DNA of 31,220 nucleotides from Paracoccaceae bacterium (GTDB lineage: Bacteria; Pseudomonadota; Alphaproteobacteria; Rhodobacterales; Rhodobacteraceae). Below, piece after piece: positions 16,608 through 24,169 of this stretch. How positions within the stretch are numbered: the first letter of the stretch is position 1; every line of letters begins with the position of its first letter. A model generated the notes under the pieces. That model did no database searches. It was not told the DNA's origin and saw only the letters and a program-made list of their open reading frames with translations. Where the stretch lies: contig JALQTL010000300.1 of NCBI GenBank assembly GCA_023260935.1, forward strand, positions 1 through 31,220, in the 5' to 3' direction. Made by a program: the position numbers and the translations under genes.

Positions 16608-16653
16608 TTGTTTGTGTGCAAATCAGTTTGCGGCCCGGCGTTGCCCCTGTCAA
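16608..16653 (-). promoter_or_regulatory. Promoter and candidate MarR operator of the hydroxylase operon
   Basis: On the minus strand there is a perfect -35 TTGACA (16653-16648), a 17-base spacer and a -10 candidate CAAACT (16630-16625). Directly downstream, covering about +1 to +16, is the motif TTGTTTGTGTGCAAAT (16608-16623, plus-strand reading), placed as a repressor site would be. The motif recurs at 8630-8645. For the opposite direction, TCTAAT (16701-16706) is a possible -10 for the MarR gene, giving a very short leader. Confidence 0.55.
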
Positions 16654-16714
16654 CGGCCGTCTTCGTGGGCCGATGGTGCTTGCGCCAAAGCGCCGGCAGG
16701 TCTAATCGGAAAGG

Positions 16715-17134
16715 ATGGAGAAGCGATCGGATTATGTCCTTGACGATCAGATCGGCTATCTGCTGCGGCGGGTCACGCAGCGGCATCTGGCGATCTTTTC
16801 AGAGGCCATCCCGCAGGTCACGACGACACAGTTCGCCGTGCTGGCACGGCTTGCCCAGATGGGCCCCCTGTCACAGAATCTGCTGGGCCGTGAAACCGGG
16901 ATGGACGGGGCCACGGTCAAAGGGGTGGTTGACCGCCTGTCGCGCCAAGGTCTGGTGACAACCGCACCGGACCCCGAGGATCGGCGGCGGCTGACCGTCA
17001 CCCTTTCCGCGGCAGGTGCCACGCTGTTCCGCGCCACGAAAGAACGGGCGCTTGCCGTTTCCGACCGCACTCTTGGCCCGCTGTCGGATGCTGAAAGGCA
17101 GGTGCTGATGGGCCTGCTCTTGCGGCTGACATAG
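16715..17134 (+). CDS. MarR family transcriptional regulator
   Basis: A 139-residue winged-helix regulator. The recognition-helix region runs LSQNLLGRETGMDGATVKGVVDRLSRQGLV and the wing DPEDRRRLTVTLSAAG, both classic MarR features, and the length is normal. It is transcribed divergently from the catabolic operon, the usual arrangement for a MarR protein controlling degradation of an aromatic effector. It probably binds the TTGT-N6-GCAA motifs at 16608 and 8630 and releases DNA on binding the substrate or an intermediate. The ATG at 16715 is only just downstream of GGAAAGG, so initiation may be weak. Confidence 0.9.
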   Translation: MEKRSDYVLDDQIGYLLRRVTQRHLAIFSEAIPQVTTTQFAVLARLAQMGPLSQNLLGRETGMDGATVKGVVDRLSRQGLVTTAPDPEDRRRLTVTLSAAGATLFRATKERALAVSDRTLGPLSDAERQVLMGLLLRLT

Positions 17135-17262
17135 GGCCGGACCCAGACACCGGGGCGCGTGCAATGCCGTTGGGACAGGCCGAAATTGCGCGCATTTCAT
17201 CACTTTTCGGGGCGTAGGCGCATTTTCCACCCCGCCACTTTCGGCAAAACAACAGATCCGGC

Positions 17263-17309
17263 TTGACGTTTCTTTCGGCTCGTCTATCTGCTGAATGAAC
17301 GTTCATTCA
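17263..17309 (+). promoter_or_regulatory. tetR promoter with a perfect 18-bp palindromic operator
   Basis: TTGACG (17263-17268), a 16-base spacer and TATCTG (17285-17290) form a plausible promoter. Immediately downstream TGAATGAACGTTCATTCA (17292-17309) is a perfect palindrome of the type bound by TetR/AcrR dimers, covering the expected transcription start. It lies 14 bp before the tetR ATG, so autorepression of the whole efflux operon is likely. Confidence 0.75.
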
Positions 17310-17323
17310 TCAGATCGCAGCAG

Positions 17324-17941
17324 ATGACCTCCCTGACCCCCGTGCCAACACCGCCCGCTTCCACAGATCAGCGCACCGCCATCATTCTGGACAGCGTGCG
17401 CACAGCCTTTGCGGAAAAGGGGTTTGACGGCGCGTCGATGCAGGATCTTGCACGTCAGGCCGGGATGAGTGTGGGGAACCTTTATCGCTATTTCCCGTCG
17501 AAATCGGCCTTTGTCGAGGCGCTGATTGCCCGCGACATGGAAGAGCTGACCCGCGATTTCCACGCGATCCTTGGCCATGAACGCCCGCTTGTGGCCCTGC
17601 GGGAAACCATCTGGAAACGCATCGCAGGCGCCCATTGTGCGGCGGATGGCCAGCTTTGGGCCGAAATCACCGCCGCAGCCCTGCGCAAGCCCGATATCGG
17701 CGCCGCCGCCCGGCGGATGGAGGAAGAACTGGTCAGCTACCTGACCACGGTGTTTTCCCGCGCCACGGGCTGCACCCCCGAAGTGGCGGCACAGAAATGG
17801 TCAGCCCAAGCGATGCTGATCGTGATGCTGGTCAAGGCCAGCGCCATGAACCGCCCCGATGCACCAGAGCGTGACGCGCTTCGCCATCTGGTGATGCAGA
17901 CCATCGACCGAACCCTGAATGATATTTCCCAATCTGCCTGA
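17324..17941 (+). CDS. TetR/AcrR family regulator of the efflux operon
   Basis: A 205-residue protein with an N-terminal TetR helix-turn-helix (about residues 20-65: FAEKGFDGASMQDLARQAGMSVGNLYRYFPSK) and a C-terminal ligand-binding domain. The adaptor gene follows 13 bp after the stop, so it is cotranscribed with the RND pump. Together with the palindrome at 17292-17309 this supports a local autoregulated repressor that is relieved by a pump substrate. The inducer is unknown. The ribosome-binding site before ATG 17324 is weak. Confidence 0.92.
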   Translation: MTSLTPVPTPPASTDQRTAIILDSVRTAFAEKGFDGASMQDLARQAGMSVGNLYRYFPSKSAFVEALIARDMEELTRDFHAILGHERPLVALRETIWKRIAGAHCAADGQLWAEITAAALRKPDIGAAARRMEEELVSYLTTVFSRATGCTPEVAAQKWSAQAMLIVMLVKASAMNRPDAPERDALRHLVMQTIDRTLNDISQSA

Positions 17942-17954
17942 AAGGCTTGTCGGA

Positions 17955-19148
17955 ATGCGTGCCGTTTTCATTTCTCTGACTCTTTGTCTGCTGACGATGC
18001 CTTTGGGTTCTGCGCTACATGCCGAAACCGCCAGCGCCGCAACCAACGCCCCCGCCGAGCGGGAGGCGACGCTGCCTGCCATTGCCGTCACCACGGTGGC
18101 AAGTCGCCCCATGCAGGAACGCATCATCGCCACCGGGTTGATTGCCCCGGTCGAGATGGTTCAGGTGGCGCCGCTGATCGAAGGTCAGCCCATCGAAGCG
18201 CTGCTTGCAGATGTCAGCGATGATGTCGTCGAAGGGCAGGTTCTGGCCGTGTTGTCGAAAACCACGCTGGAATTGCAGAAAAGCCAGTTTACCGCTTCGC
18301 GCGCCGCTGCCCGGGCCACCATTGCCCAGGCCGAAGCGCAGATGCTGGAGGCGCGCACGGCCGCAGACGAAGCCCAGCGGGTGAACGAACGCACCGCCAA
18401 ACTGCGCCAGCAGGGCTCTGCCTCGCAGGCCGCGGCCGATACGGCCAGCGCGAATGCCATTGCCGCCACCGCCCGGGCAACCATCGCCACCCAGTCGCTG
18501 GAGGCCGCGCGGGCCCAGCTGGCGCTGGTGGAAGCGCAACTGGCCGATGTTGAACTGCAACTTAGCCGGACCGAGGTGAAAGCCCCCTTCGCCGGAGAGA
18601 TCAGCGCCCGCAATGCGGTGATCGGGGCTGTCGCTTCGGCCGCCGGGGCGCCGATGTTCAGCATCATCCGCGATGGTGCGCTGGAGCTGCGGGCTGAAGT
18701 CACCGAAGCCGATATGCTGCGCATCAAGGTGGGCCAGAAGGCAAACCTTCGGCTGGTCGGCCTGCCTGACCCGTTGACCGGCACCGTCCGGCTGATCGAG
18801 CCGACGATCGACGCCACAACGCGCCTTGGCAAGGCCCGGATCATGGTGGACCAGCCCGATCTGCTGCGGTCTGGCATGTTCGCCGAGGCCGAGATCATCG
18901 TGGCCGCGCGCGACACGCTGGCCGTGCCGGTAACAGCCATCGGCACCGATGGCAGCACGTCCACGGTGATGCGGGTGGTGAACGGCGTCATCGAACGCGT
19001 ACCTGTCACGCTGGGCATCCGCGACAGCGGCTGGGTCGAAATCGTCTCGGGCCTTGCGGCGCAGGATCAGGTTGTGATCAAGGCGGGGTCTTTCGTCCAG
19101 CCGGGCGATCACATCAATCCTGTTCCCGCGCTGGGCAAGGAGGGTTGA
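17955..19148 (+). CDS. RND efflux periplasmic adaptor (membrane fusion protein)
   Basis: A 397-residue adaptor of the HlyD/AcrA type. From ATG 17955 there is an export signal (MRAVFISLTLCLLTMPLGSALHA). It is followed by a beta-barrel/lipoyl half, a long alanine- and glutamine-rich alpha-hairpin (about residues 110-200, coiled-coil-like), the second lipoyl half (RTEVKAPFAGEISARNAVIG) and a membrane-proximal domain. A longer in-frame start at 17919 overlaps tetR and adds residues before the signal, so it is disfavoured. No lipobox cysteine is seen. It links the inner-membrane pump at 19150 to an outer-membrane channel encoded elsewhere. Confidence 0.9.
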   Translation: MRAVFISLTLCLLTMPLGSALHAETASAATNAPAEREATLPAIAVTTVASRPMQERIIATGLIAPVEMVQVAPLIEGQPIEALLADVSDDVVEGQVLAVLSKTTLELQKSQFTASRAAARATIAQAEAQMLEARTAADEAQRVNERTAKLRQQGSASQAAADTASANAIAATARATIATQSLEAARAQLALVEAQLADVELQLSRTEVKAPFAGEISARNAVIGAVASAAGAPMFSIIRDGALELRAEVTEADMLRIKVGQKANLRLVGLPDPLTGTVRLIEPTIDATTRLGKARIMVDQPDLLRSGMFAEAEIIVAARDTLAVPVTAIGTDGSTSTVMRVVNGVIERVPVTLGIRDSGWVEIVSGLAAQDQVVIKAGSFVQPGDHINPVPALGKEG

Positions 19149-19149
19149 G

Positions 19150-22100
19150 ATGAACTTTTCGGCATGGTCCATCCGCAACCCCGTGGCCCCGCTGCTTGGG
19201 TTCTTTCTTCTGATGCTTTTGGGCTGGCAATCGTTCCAGACCCTGCCGATCACCCGTTTCCCGAATATCGACGTGCCGCTGGTGGCCATCACCGTGGCAC
19301 AGCCCGGCGCCGCGCCGGCGGAAATGGAAACCCAGATCACCAAGGAAGTAGAAGATTCGGTGGCCGGGATCACCGGGGTGAAGAACGTCACTTCGACGAT
19401 CTCGGATGGTGTTTCGACGACCACGGTGGAATTCCGCATGGAAATTGCCACCGACAAGGCGGTGCAGGATGTGAAGGATGCCGTGGACCGTATCCGCGGC
19501 GACCTGCCAAGCGATATCGAGGCGCCCATCGTCACCCGGATTGACGTGGAAGGCCAGGCAATCCTGACCTATGCCGTTTCATCCCCCGGGCAGACGCTGG
19601 AAGAGCTTTCGTGGTTTGTCGACGATACGCTGACACGCGCCTTGCAGGGTCGCCCGGGGATTGGCCGGGTGGATCGCTACGGCGGGGCTGACCGCGAAAT
19701 CCGGGTAGAACTTGACCCCGTGATGCTGGGCAGTCATGGCATCACCGCGCTTGCCGTCAGCCAGCAACTGGCGCTGACAAATGCCAATGTAGGCTCTGGT
19801 AAGGCGGAATTGGGGGTTGGCGAACAGTCGATCCGCACCCTTGGCAATCAGGATACCGCGGCGGCACTGGCTCAGACGACCATCGCCCTGCCCTCGGGCC
19901 GCCATGTCCGCCTTTCCGAGCTGGGAGAGGTGATCGACACATATCAGGAACCCAAATCCTTCGGGCGCCGGGATGGCGATCCGACAGTGGTATTCTCGGT
20001 CTACCGGGCCAAGGGGGCGTCAGAGGTGACGGTGGCCGAAACCATCGAAACCGCCCTGGCCGAGGTGCAGGCCAAATACCCGGACGTGCGGATCCAACTG
20101 ATCGACGATGCCGTGCATTACACGCGCGGCAATTACGAAGCGGCGATTTCCACGCTGATGGAAGGTGCGCTTCTGGCCGTTCTGGTGGTGCTTTTGTTCC
20201 TGCGCAACTGGCGCGCGACGCTGATTTCGGCGATTGCCCTGCCGCTTTCCGCCGTGCCGACCTTCTGGCTGATGGACCTGCTGGGCTTTTCGCTGAACCT
20301 TGTGTCCTTTCTGGCGCTGACGCTTGCCACCGGGATTCTGGTCGATGATGCGATCGTGGAGATCGAGAACATCGCCCGGCATATCCGCATGGGAAAATCG
20401 CCCTATCGCGCCGCCATCGATGCAGCCGATGAAATCGGGCTGGCGGTGATTGCCACCACGATGACCATCGTGGCCGTGTTCGTGCCCGTCAGCTTCATGC
20501 CCGGGATTCCGGGCCAGTATTTCGCGCAGTTCGGGCTGACGGTGGCCATATCGGTCATCTTCTCCCTTCTGGTGGCCCGACTGATCACGCCGATGATGGC
20601 GGCCTATCTGATGCGGTCGAAGGATGCGGCCGAGGATCACAAGGGCGATGGCGCCTTCATGCGCGGCTATCTGTGGCTTGTGCGCAAATCCACCGCCATG
20701 CCGCGGATCGGCAAGACCCGGTTCCGCTTTCCGGCGTATTATCTGACGCTGGTGGTGGCGGTTGGCGTGGTGATCTATTCGGTCATCCTGATGAGCCAGG
20801 TGCCCGGCAACCTGTTCCCGCCCGATGATGAAAACCGCTTTGCGGTATCCGTTGAACTGCCGCCCGGGGCCACGCTGGCCGAAACGGATCGCACCACAGA
20901 GGCGATGCGTCAGGCCGTGAAGGATGTCGATGGGATCGAGCATATTCTGGTCATCGGCGGGTCATCGCCCCTGGGCGATCGCGATATCCGCCGCGCCAAC
21001 ATGCTTGTCCTGCTGGAAAAGCGCGATGTTTCCCTGCAAAGCAAGCTGTTGGAACTGGCCGGAAAGCTGCCGCTTGTCGGACAGTTTGTGCCGGCCCATC
21101 AAACGACGATGCGCACCCGCCCTCAGGTCGAGATCGAGGCCGAGGTGATTTCGCGCCTTGCCTCCATCCCCGATATCCGGGCGTTCAAGCTGGGCGGACC
21201 CGGGGCCGGGGGACGGCCGGTTTCCTATAATGTGCTGTCGCCGGACGAGGCTGATCTGAAGCAGGCTGTCGCCACCATCGAACAGGCGTTGTCAGACGAA
21301 CCGCTGCTGGTAAACGTGTCCGCCGAAAGTACCCTGCCCCGGCCCGAGATTCAGGTGGTTCCGCGGCTGGACGAGGCTGCCCGTCTGGGCATCACCACGC
21401 AGGCCATAGCCGCAACCCTTCGGGTGGCGACGATTGGCGATAATGACGCGGCGCTGGCCAAGCTTTCGACCGATAACCGGCTGATTCCGGTCCGCGTGCG
21501 CCTGAACAATGCCTCGCGCGAAAATCTTGACCGGATCGCGGCATTGAAGGTGGCCACCGCAACCGGCGCGACCGTGCCCTTGTCGGCCGTGGCGGAAATC
21601 GTGGTGTCGGAAGGCCCCGCCACGATCAAGCGCTTCAACCGTCAGCGCGTGGCCACGCTGGGGGCTGACCTGCCGGTCGGCGTGCCGCTGGACACCGCCA
21701 CCAAGCGGTTTGACGAGGTGGTTTCCGGATTGACGCTGCCTGCATCGGTCATCGTGCGGCCTTCGGGCGATGCCGAGGTTCAGGCGGAACTTGTAACCAG
21801 CTTTGTCAACGCCATGGTGATGGGGCTGTTTCTGGTTCTGGCGGTGCTGATCCTTCTGTTCAAGTCGGTGATCCAGCCTTTCACCATCCTTCTCTCCCTG
21901 CCCCTAGCCATTGGCGGCGTGGCGGCAGCACTGATCCTGACCCAGAACCCGCTGTCGATGCCGGTGATGATCGGGCTGCTGATGCTGATGGGGATCGTGA
22001 CCAAGAACGCGATCCTGCTGATCGACTTCGCCATCGAGATGCGCCGCCGGGGCATGAGCCGCATCGCGGCTGTGGTCGAGGCGGGGCACAAACGGGCGCG

Positions 22101-22467
22101 GCCCATCGTGATGACGTCCATCGCCATGTCGGCGGGGATGCTGCCTTCGGCTTTGGGCGTGGGCGAAGGCGGCACTTTCCGTTCGCCCATGGCGATTGCG
22201 GTGATGGGGGGCATCATCGTGTCGACCGTTCTCAGCCTTGTCGTGGTTCCGGCTTTCTATCTGATCATGGATGACCTCAGCCGTCTGCTGGGTCTGCTGT
22301 TCAGCCGTCTGATCGGAAAGAAGGAAGAGGAACCCGAAGCCCCCCCGCCCGAGGTTCTGGCCGAACGGATCGCCCTGCTGGATGCCGAGCAGCGGTCCTT
22401 GCGCGACCGGATCGATGCGGCAACGCGCCCCGTGCCGCCCGCCGCACCCCTTGCCGCAGCCGAATAG
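19150..22467 (+). CDS. RND multidrug efflux inner-membrane transporter (HAE1-like)
   Basis: A 1105-residue AcrB/MdtB-type pump. The first transmembrane helix follows WSIRNPVAPLLGFFLLML. Two large periplasmic domains are present. The proton-relay aspartates sit in TGILVDDAIVEIENI (Asp399-Asp400). The second-half helices include LMLMGIVTKNAILLIDFA. A charged, proline- and alanine-rich cytoplasmic tail of about 50 residues ends the protein. A strong AAGGAGGG site precedes ATG 19150, one base after the adaptor stop. The substrate (drug, solvent or metabolite) cannot be read; aspartates in TM4 indicate the hydrophobic/amphiphilic efflux class rather than a clear metal pump. It ends 28 bp from the convergent methyltransferase gene. 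Confidence 0.93.
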   Translation: MNFSAWSIRNPVAPLLGFFLLMLLGWQSFQTLPITRFPNIDVPLVAITVAQPGAAPAEMETQITKEVEDSVAGITGVKNVTSTISDGVSTTTVEFRMEIATDKAVQDVKDAVDRIRGDLPSDIEAPIVTRIDVEGQAILTYAVSSPGQTLEELSWFVDDTLTRALQGRPGIGRVDRYGGADREIRVELDPVMLGSHGITALAVSQQLALTNANVGSGKAELGVGEQSIRTLGNQDTAAALAQTTIALPSGRHVRLSELGEVIDTYQEPKSFGRRDGDPTVVFSVYRAKGASEVTVAETIETALAEVQAKYPDVRIQLIDDAVHYTRGNYEAAISTLMEGALLAVLVVLLFLRNWRATLISAIALPLSAVPTFWLMDLLGFSLNLVSFLALTLATGILVDDAIVEIENIARHIRMGKSPYRAAIDAADEIGLAVIATTMTIVAVFVPVSFMPGIPGQYFAQFGLTVAISVIFSLLVARLITPMMAAYLMRSKDAAEDHKGDGAFMRGYLWLVRKSTAMPRIGKTRFRFPAYYLTLVVAVGVVIYSVILMSQVPGNLFPPDDENRFAVSVELPPGATLAETDRTTEAMRQAVKDVDGIEHILVIGGSSPLGDRDIRRANMLVLLEKRDVSLQSKLLELAGKLPLVGQFVPAHQTTMRTRPQVEIEAEVISRLASIPDIRAFKLGGPGAGGRPVSYNVLSPDEADLKQAVATIEQALSDEPLLVNVSAESTLPRPEIQVVPRLDEAARLGITTQAIAATLRVATIGDNDAALAKLSTDNRLIPVRVRLNNASRENLDRIAALKVATATGATVPLSAVAEIVVSEGPATIKRFNRQRVATLGADLPVGVPLDTATKRFDEVVSGLTLPASVIVRPSGDAEVQAELVTSFVNAMVMGLFLVLAVLILLFKSVIQPFTILLSLPLAIGGVAAALILTQNPLSMPVMIGLLMLMGIVTKNAILLIDFAIEMRRRGMSRIAAVVEAGHKRARPIVMTSIAMSAGMLPSALGVGEGGTFRSPMAIAVMGGIIVSTVLSLVVVPAFYLIMDDLSRLLGLLFSRLIGKKEEEPEAPPPEVLAERIALLDAEQRSLRDRIDAATRPVPPAAPLAAAE

Positions 22468-22495
22468 GCATGAAAACCGCACAGGCGCTGCCCCC

Positions 22496-23119
22496 CTAAC
22501 CGGGGTGGCGCCACAGCGCGATCAGCGCGCGGTCATCGGCATGGCCATCCGTGCCCGCGCGGGCCCGCGGACCATAGATCGACACCTCGATCAGGGTAAC
22601 GGAAGGGCGCCGTGACAGCGCGATGTCAAAACCCTTGTCACGATAGACCCCGGCATTGATCGACAGCGCAAACAGCGCCCCGGGGGCGGCAACCGCCTCC
22701 AGATGACCCAGCGCGTCGGGGCCGACATGGCCGTGGGTGAAGGTGCCGGATGAAACGATGCCGGCATAGGCCCGCGGCAATGCAAGGGGCTGCGTGACAT
22801 CGGCAGCGACAAGCCGGGTGTAAAGCCGTTTCTCTTGCGCCCGCGCCAGCATGTCGGGCGACAGGTCGATGCCGTCGATTTCGGCTGTCAGACCCTGTTC
22901 CCGCAGGGCCGCCGCCAGAAGCCCGGTGCCTGCCCCGACATCCAGCACAGGGCCACCCGGGCCGCCACCATGGGCAAGAAACGCCGCCGCCACATGGGCG
23001 GGCAGGCGATAATCCATGTCTGCCGCAAAGCCCGCGTCATAGCTGGCCGCCCAATCGGCATATAGCCGGGCGCAGTCTTCCGGGCCGTTCAGGGCATAGG
23101 CCTTGTCCAGATCGCTCAT
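22496..23119 (-). CDS. Class I SAM-dependent methyltransferase
   Basis: About 207 residues from ATG 23119 (MSDLDKAY). A start at 23131 adding four residues is equally possible, and neither has a clear ribosome-binding site. Motif I is VLDVGAGTGLLAAALRE, and the acidic end of strand 2 is IDGIDLSPDMLARA. The N-terminal LYADWAASYDAGFAADMDYRLP resembles Williams-Beuren-type (WBSCR27-like) methyltransferases. The substrate is unknown. It is transcribed alone on the minus strand, convergent with the RND gene and divergent from the epimerase-like gene. Confidence 0.85.
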   Translation of the reverse strand: MSDLDKAYALNGPEDCARLYADWAASYDAGFAADMDYRLPAHVAAAFLAHGGGPGGPVLDVGAGTGLLAAALREQGLTAEIDGIDLSPDMLARAQEKRLYTRLVAADVTQPLALPRAYAGIVSSGTFTHGHVGPDALGHLEAVAAPGALFALSINAGVYRDKGFDIALSRRPSVTLIEVSIYGPRARAGTDGHADDRALIALWRHPG

Positions 23120-23196
23120 GGCGCCGATCATGGCGGTCGGGGGCGTGGTGATCAAGCAGCTTGCGGTTGCCGCCGCACAAGCCGATAGTCCGAGCT

Positions 23197-24054
23197 ATGA
23201 AAACACTGCTTTCCCTTGGACATGGCTATACCGCACGGGCGCTTGCGCGCCTTTTGATTCCGCAGGGATGGCGGGTGATCGGCACCGTCCGAGATCCATC
23301 GCGCGCCGAGATGCTGCGCGCCGAAGGGGTAGAGCCGCTGCTTTGGCCCGGTGATCTGGCGCCAGCACTGGCCGGGGCCAGCCACATTCTTGCCTCGGCC
23401 GCGCCGGATGCGGGGGGCGACCCCTTTCTTGCCGCGGCGGGCCCGCAGATCGCCACCGCCCGGCCGGAGTGGGTGGGCTATCTTTCCACAACCGGGGTTT
23501 ACGGGGATCATCAGGGAGCCTGGGTTGACGAGAGCACGCCGCTGACCCCGACCAGCCGCCGGGGCGAGCAGCGCGTTCTGGCCGAAGCGCAGTGGCAGGC
23601 CACGGGCCTGCCGGTGCATGTGTTCCGACTGGCAGGCATCTATGGCCCCGGGCGTGGCCCGTTTGAAAAGGTGCGCGACGGCTCGGCACGGCGGATCATC
23701 AAGCCCGGTCAGGTGTTTTCGCGCATTCATGTGGATGACATCGTGCAGGTTCTGGCCGCAAGCATGGCCCACCCGAACCCCGGCGCGGCCTATAATGTCT
23801 GCGATGATGATCCCGCCCCGCCCGAAGACGTGCTTTCCCATGCCGCGCATCTTCTGGGCCTGCCAGAGCCACCGGCCATTCCCTTTGATCAGGCCGATCT
23901 GACACCGATGGCGCGCAGCTTCTATTCCGAAAGCAAGCGGGTGCGGAACGACAGGATCAAGACCGAACTGGGCGTTCGGCTGATCTATCCCGGCTATCGT
24001 GAAGGCCTTGCCGCACTGCTGCACGACGGCGCCGCGCCTGACAGGGCAAGGTGA
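23197..24054 (+). CDS. NAD(P)-dependent epimerase/dehydratase-like protein (YeeZ-type atypical SDR)
   Basis: A 285-residue Rossmann-fold protein starting MKTLLSLGHGYTARALARLL, where the nucleotide-binding loop is GHGYTA rather than the usual GxxGxxG, as in YeeZ-type atypical SDRs. STTGVYGDHQGAWVDE and FRLAGIYGPGRGPFEKV are the sugar-epimerase-like strand motifs. FSRIHVDDIVQVL and AYNVCDDDPAPPEDV follow in canonical order. The classical YxxxK catalytic pair is not obvious. An upstream in-frame start at 23161 lacks homology. The gene is apparently monocistronic; reaction unknown. Confidence 0.85.
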   Translation: MKTLLSLGHGYTARALARLLIPQGWRVIGTVRDPSRAEMLRAEGVEPLLWPGDLAPALAGASHILASAAPDAGGDPFLAAAGPQIATARPEWVGYLSTTGVYGDHQGAWVDESTPLTPTSRRGEQRVLAEAQWQATGLPVHVFRLAGIYGPGRGPFEKVRDGSARRIIKPGQVFSRIHVDDIVQVLAASMAHPNPGAAYNVCDDDPAPPEDVLSHAAHLLGLPEPPAIPFDQADLTPMARSFYSESKRVRNDRIKTELGVRLIYPGYREGLAALLHDGAAPDRAR

Positions 24055-24169
24055 CGCCGCGCCCTGATTGACAGCCCCCGCATGATCGGGGACGATCCTC
24101 CGCAGGCGCAGGGGTCAGGCTTTTCCTTTTCGTGGTGGCGCCCTGTTCCGGTGCAAGGGGTACTGTCGC

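Noticed and set aside
24055..24169. EcfG-type promoter in front of the CHASE kinase
   Set aside because: No GGAAC-N16/17-CGTT on the plus strand. A reverse GGAAC near 24150 has no matching CGTT at the right spacing.
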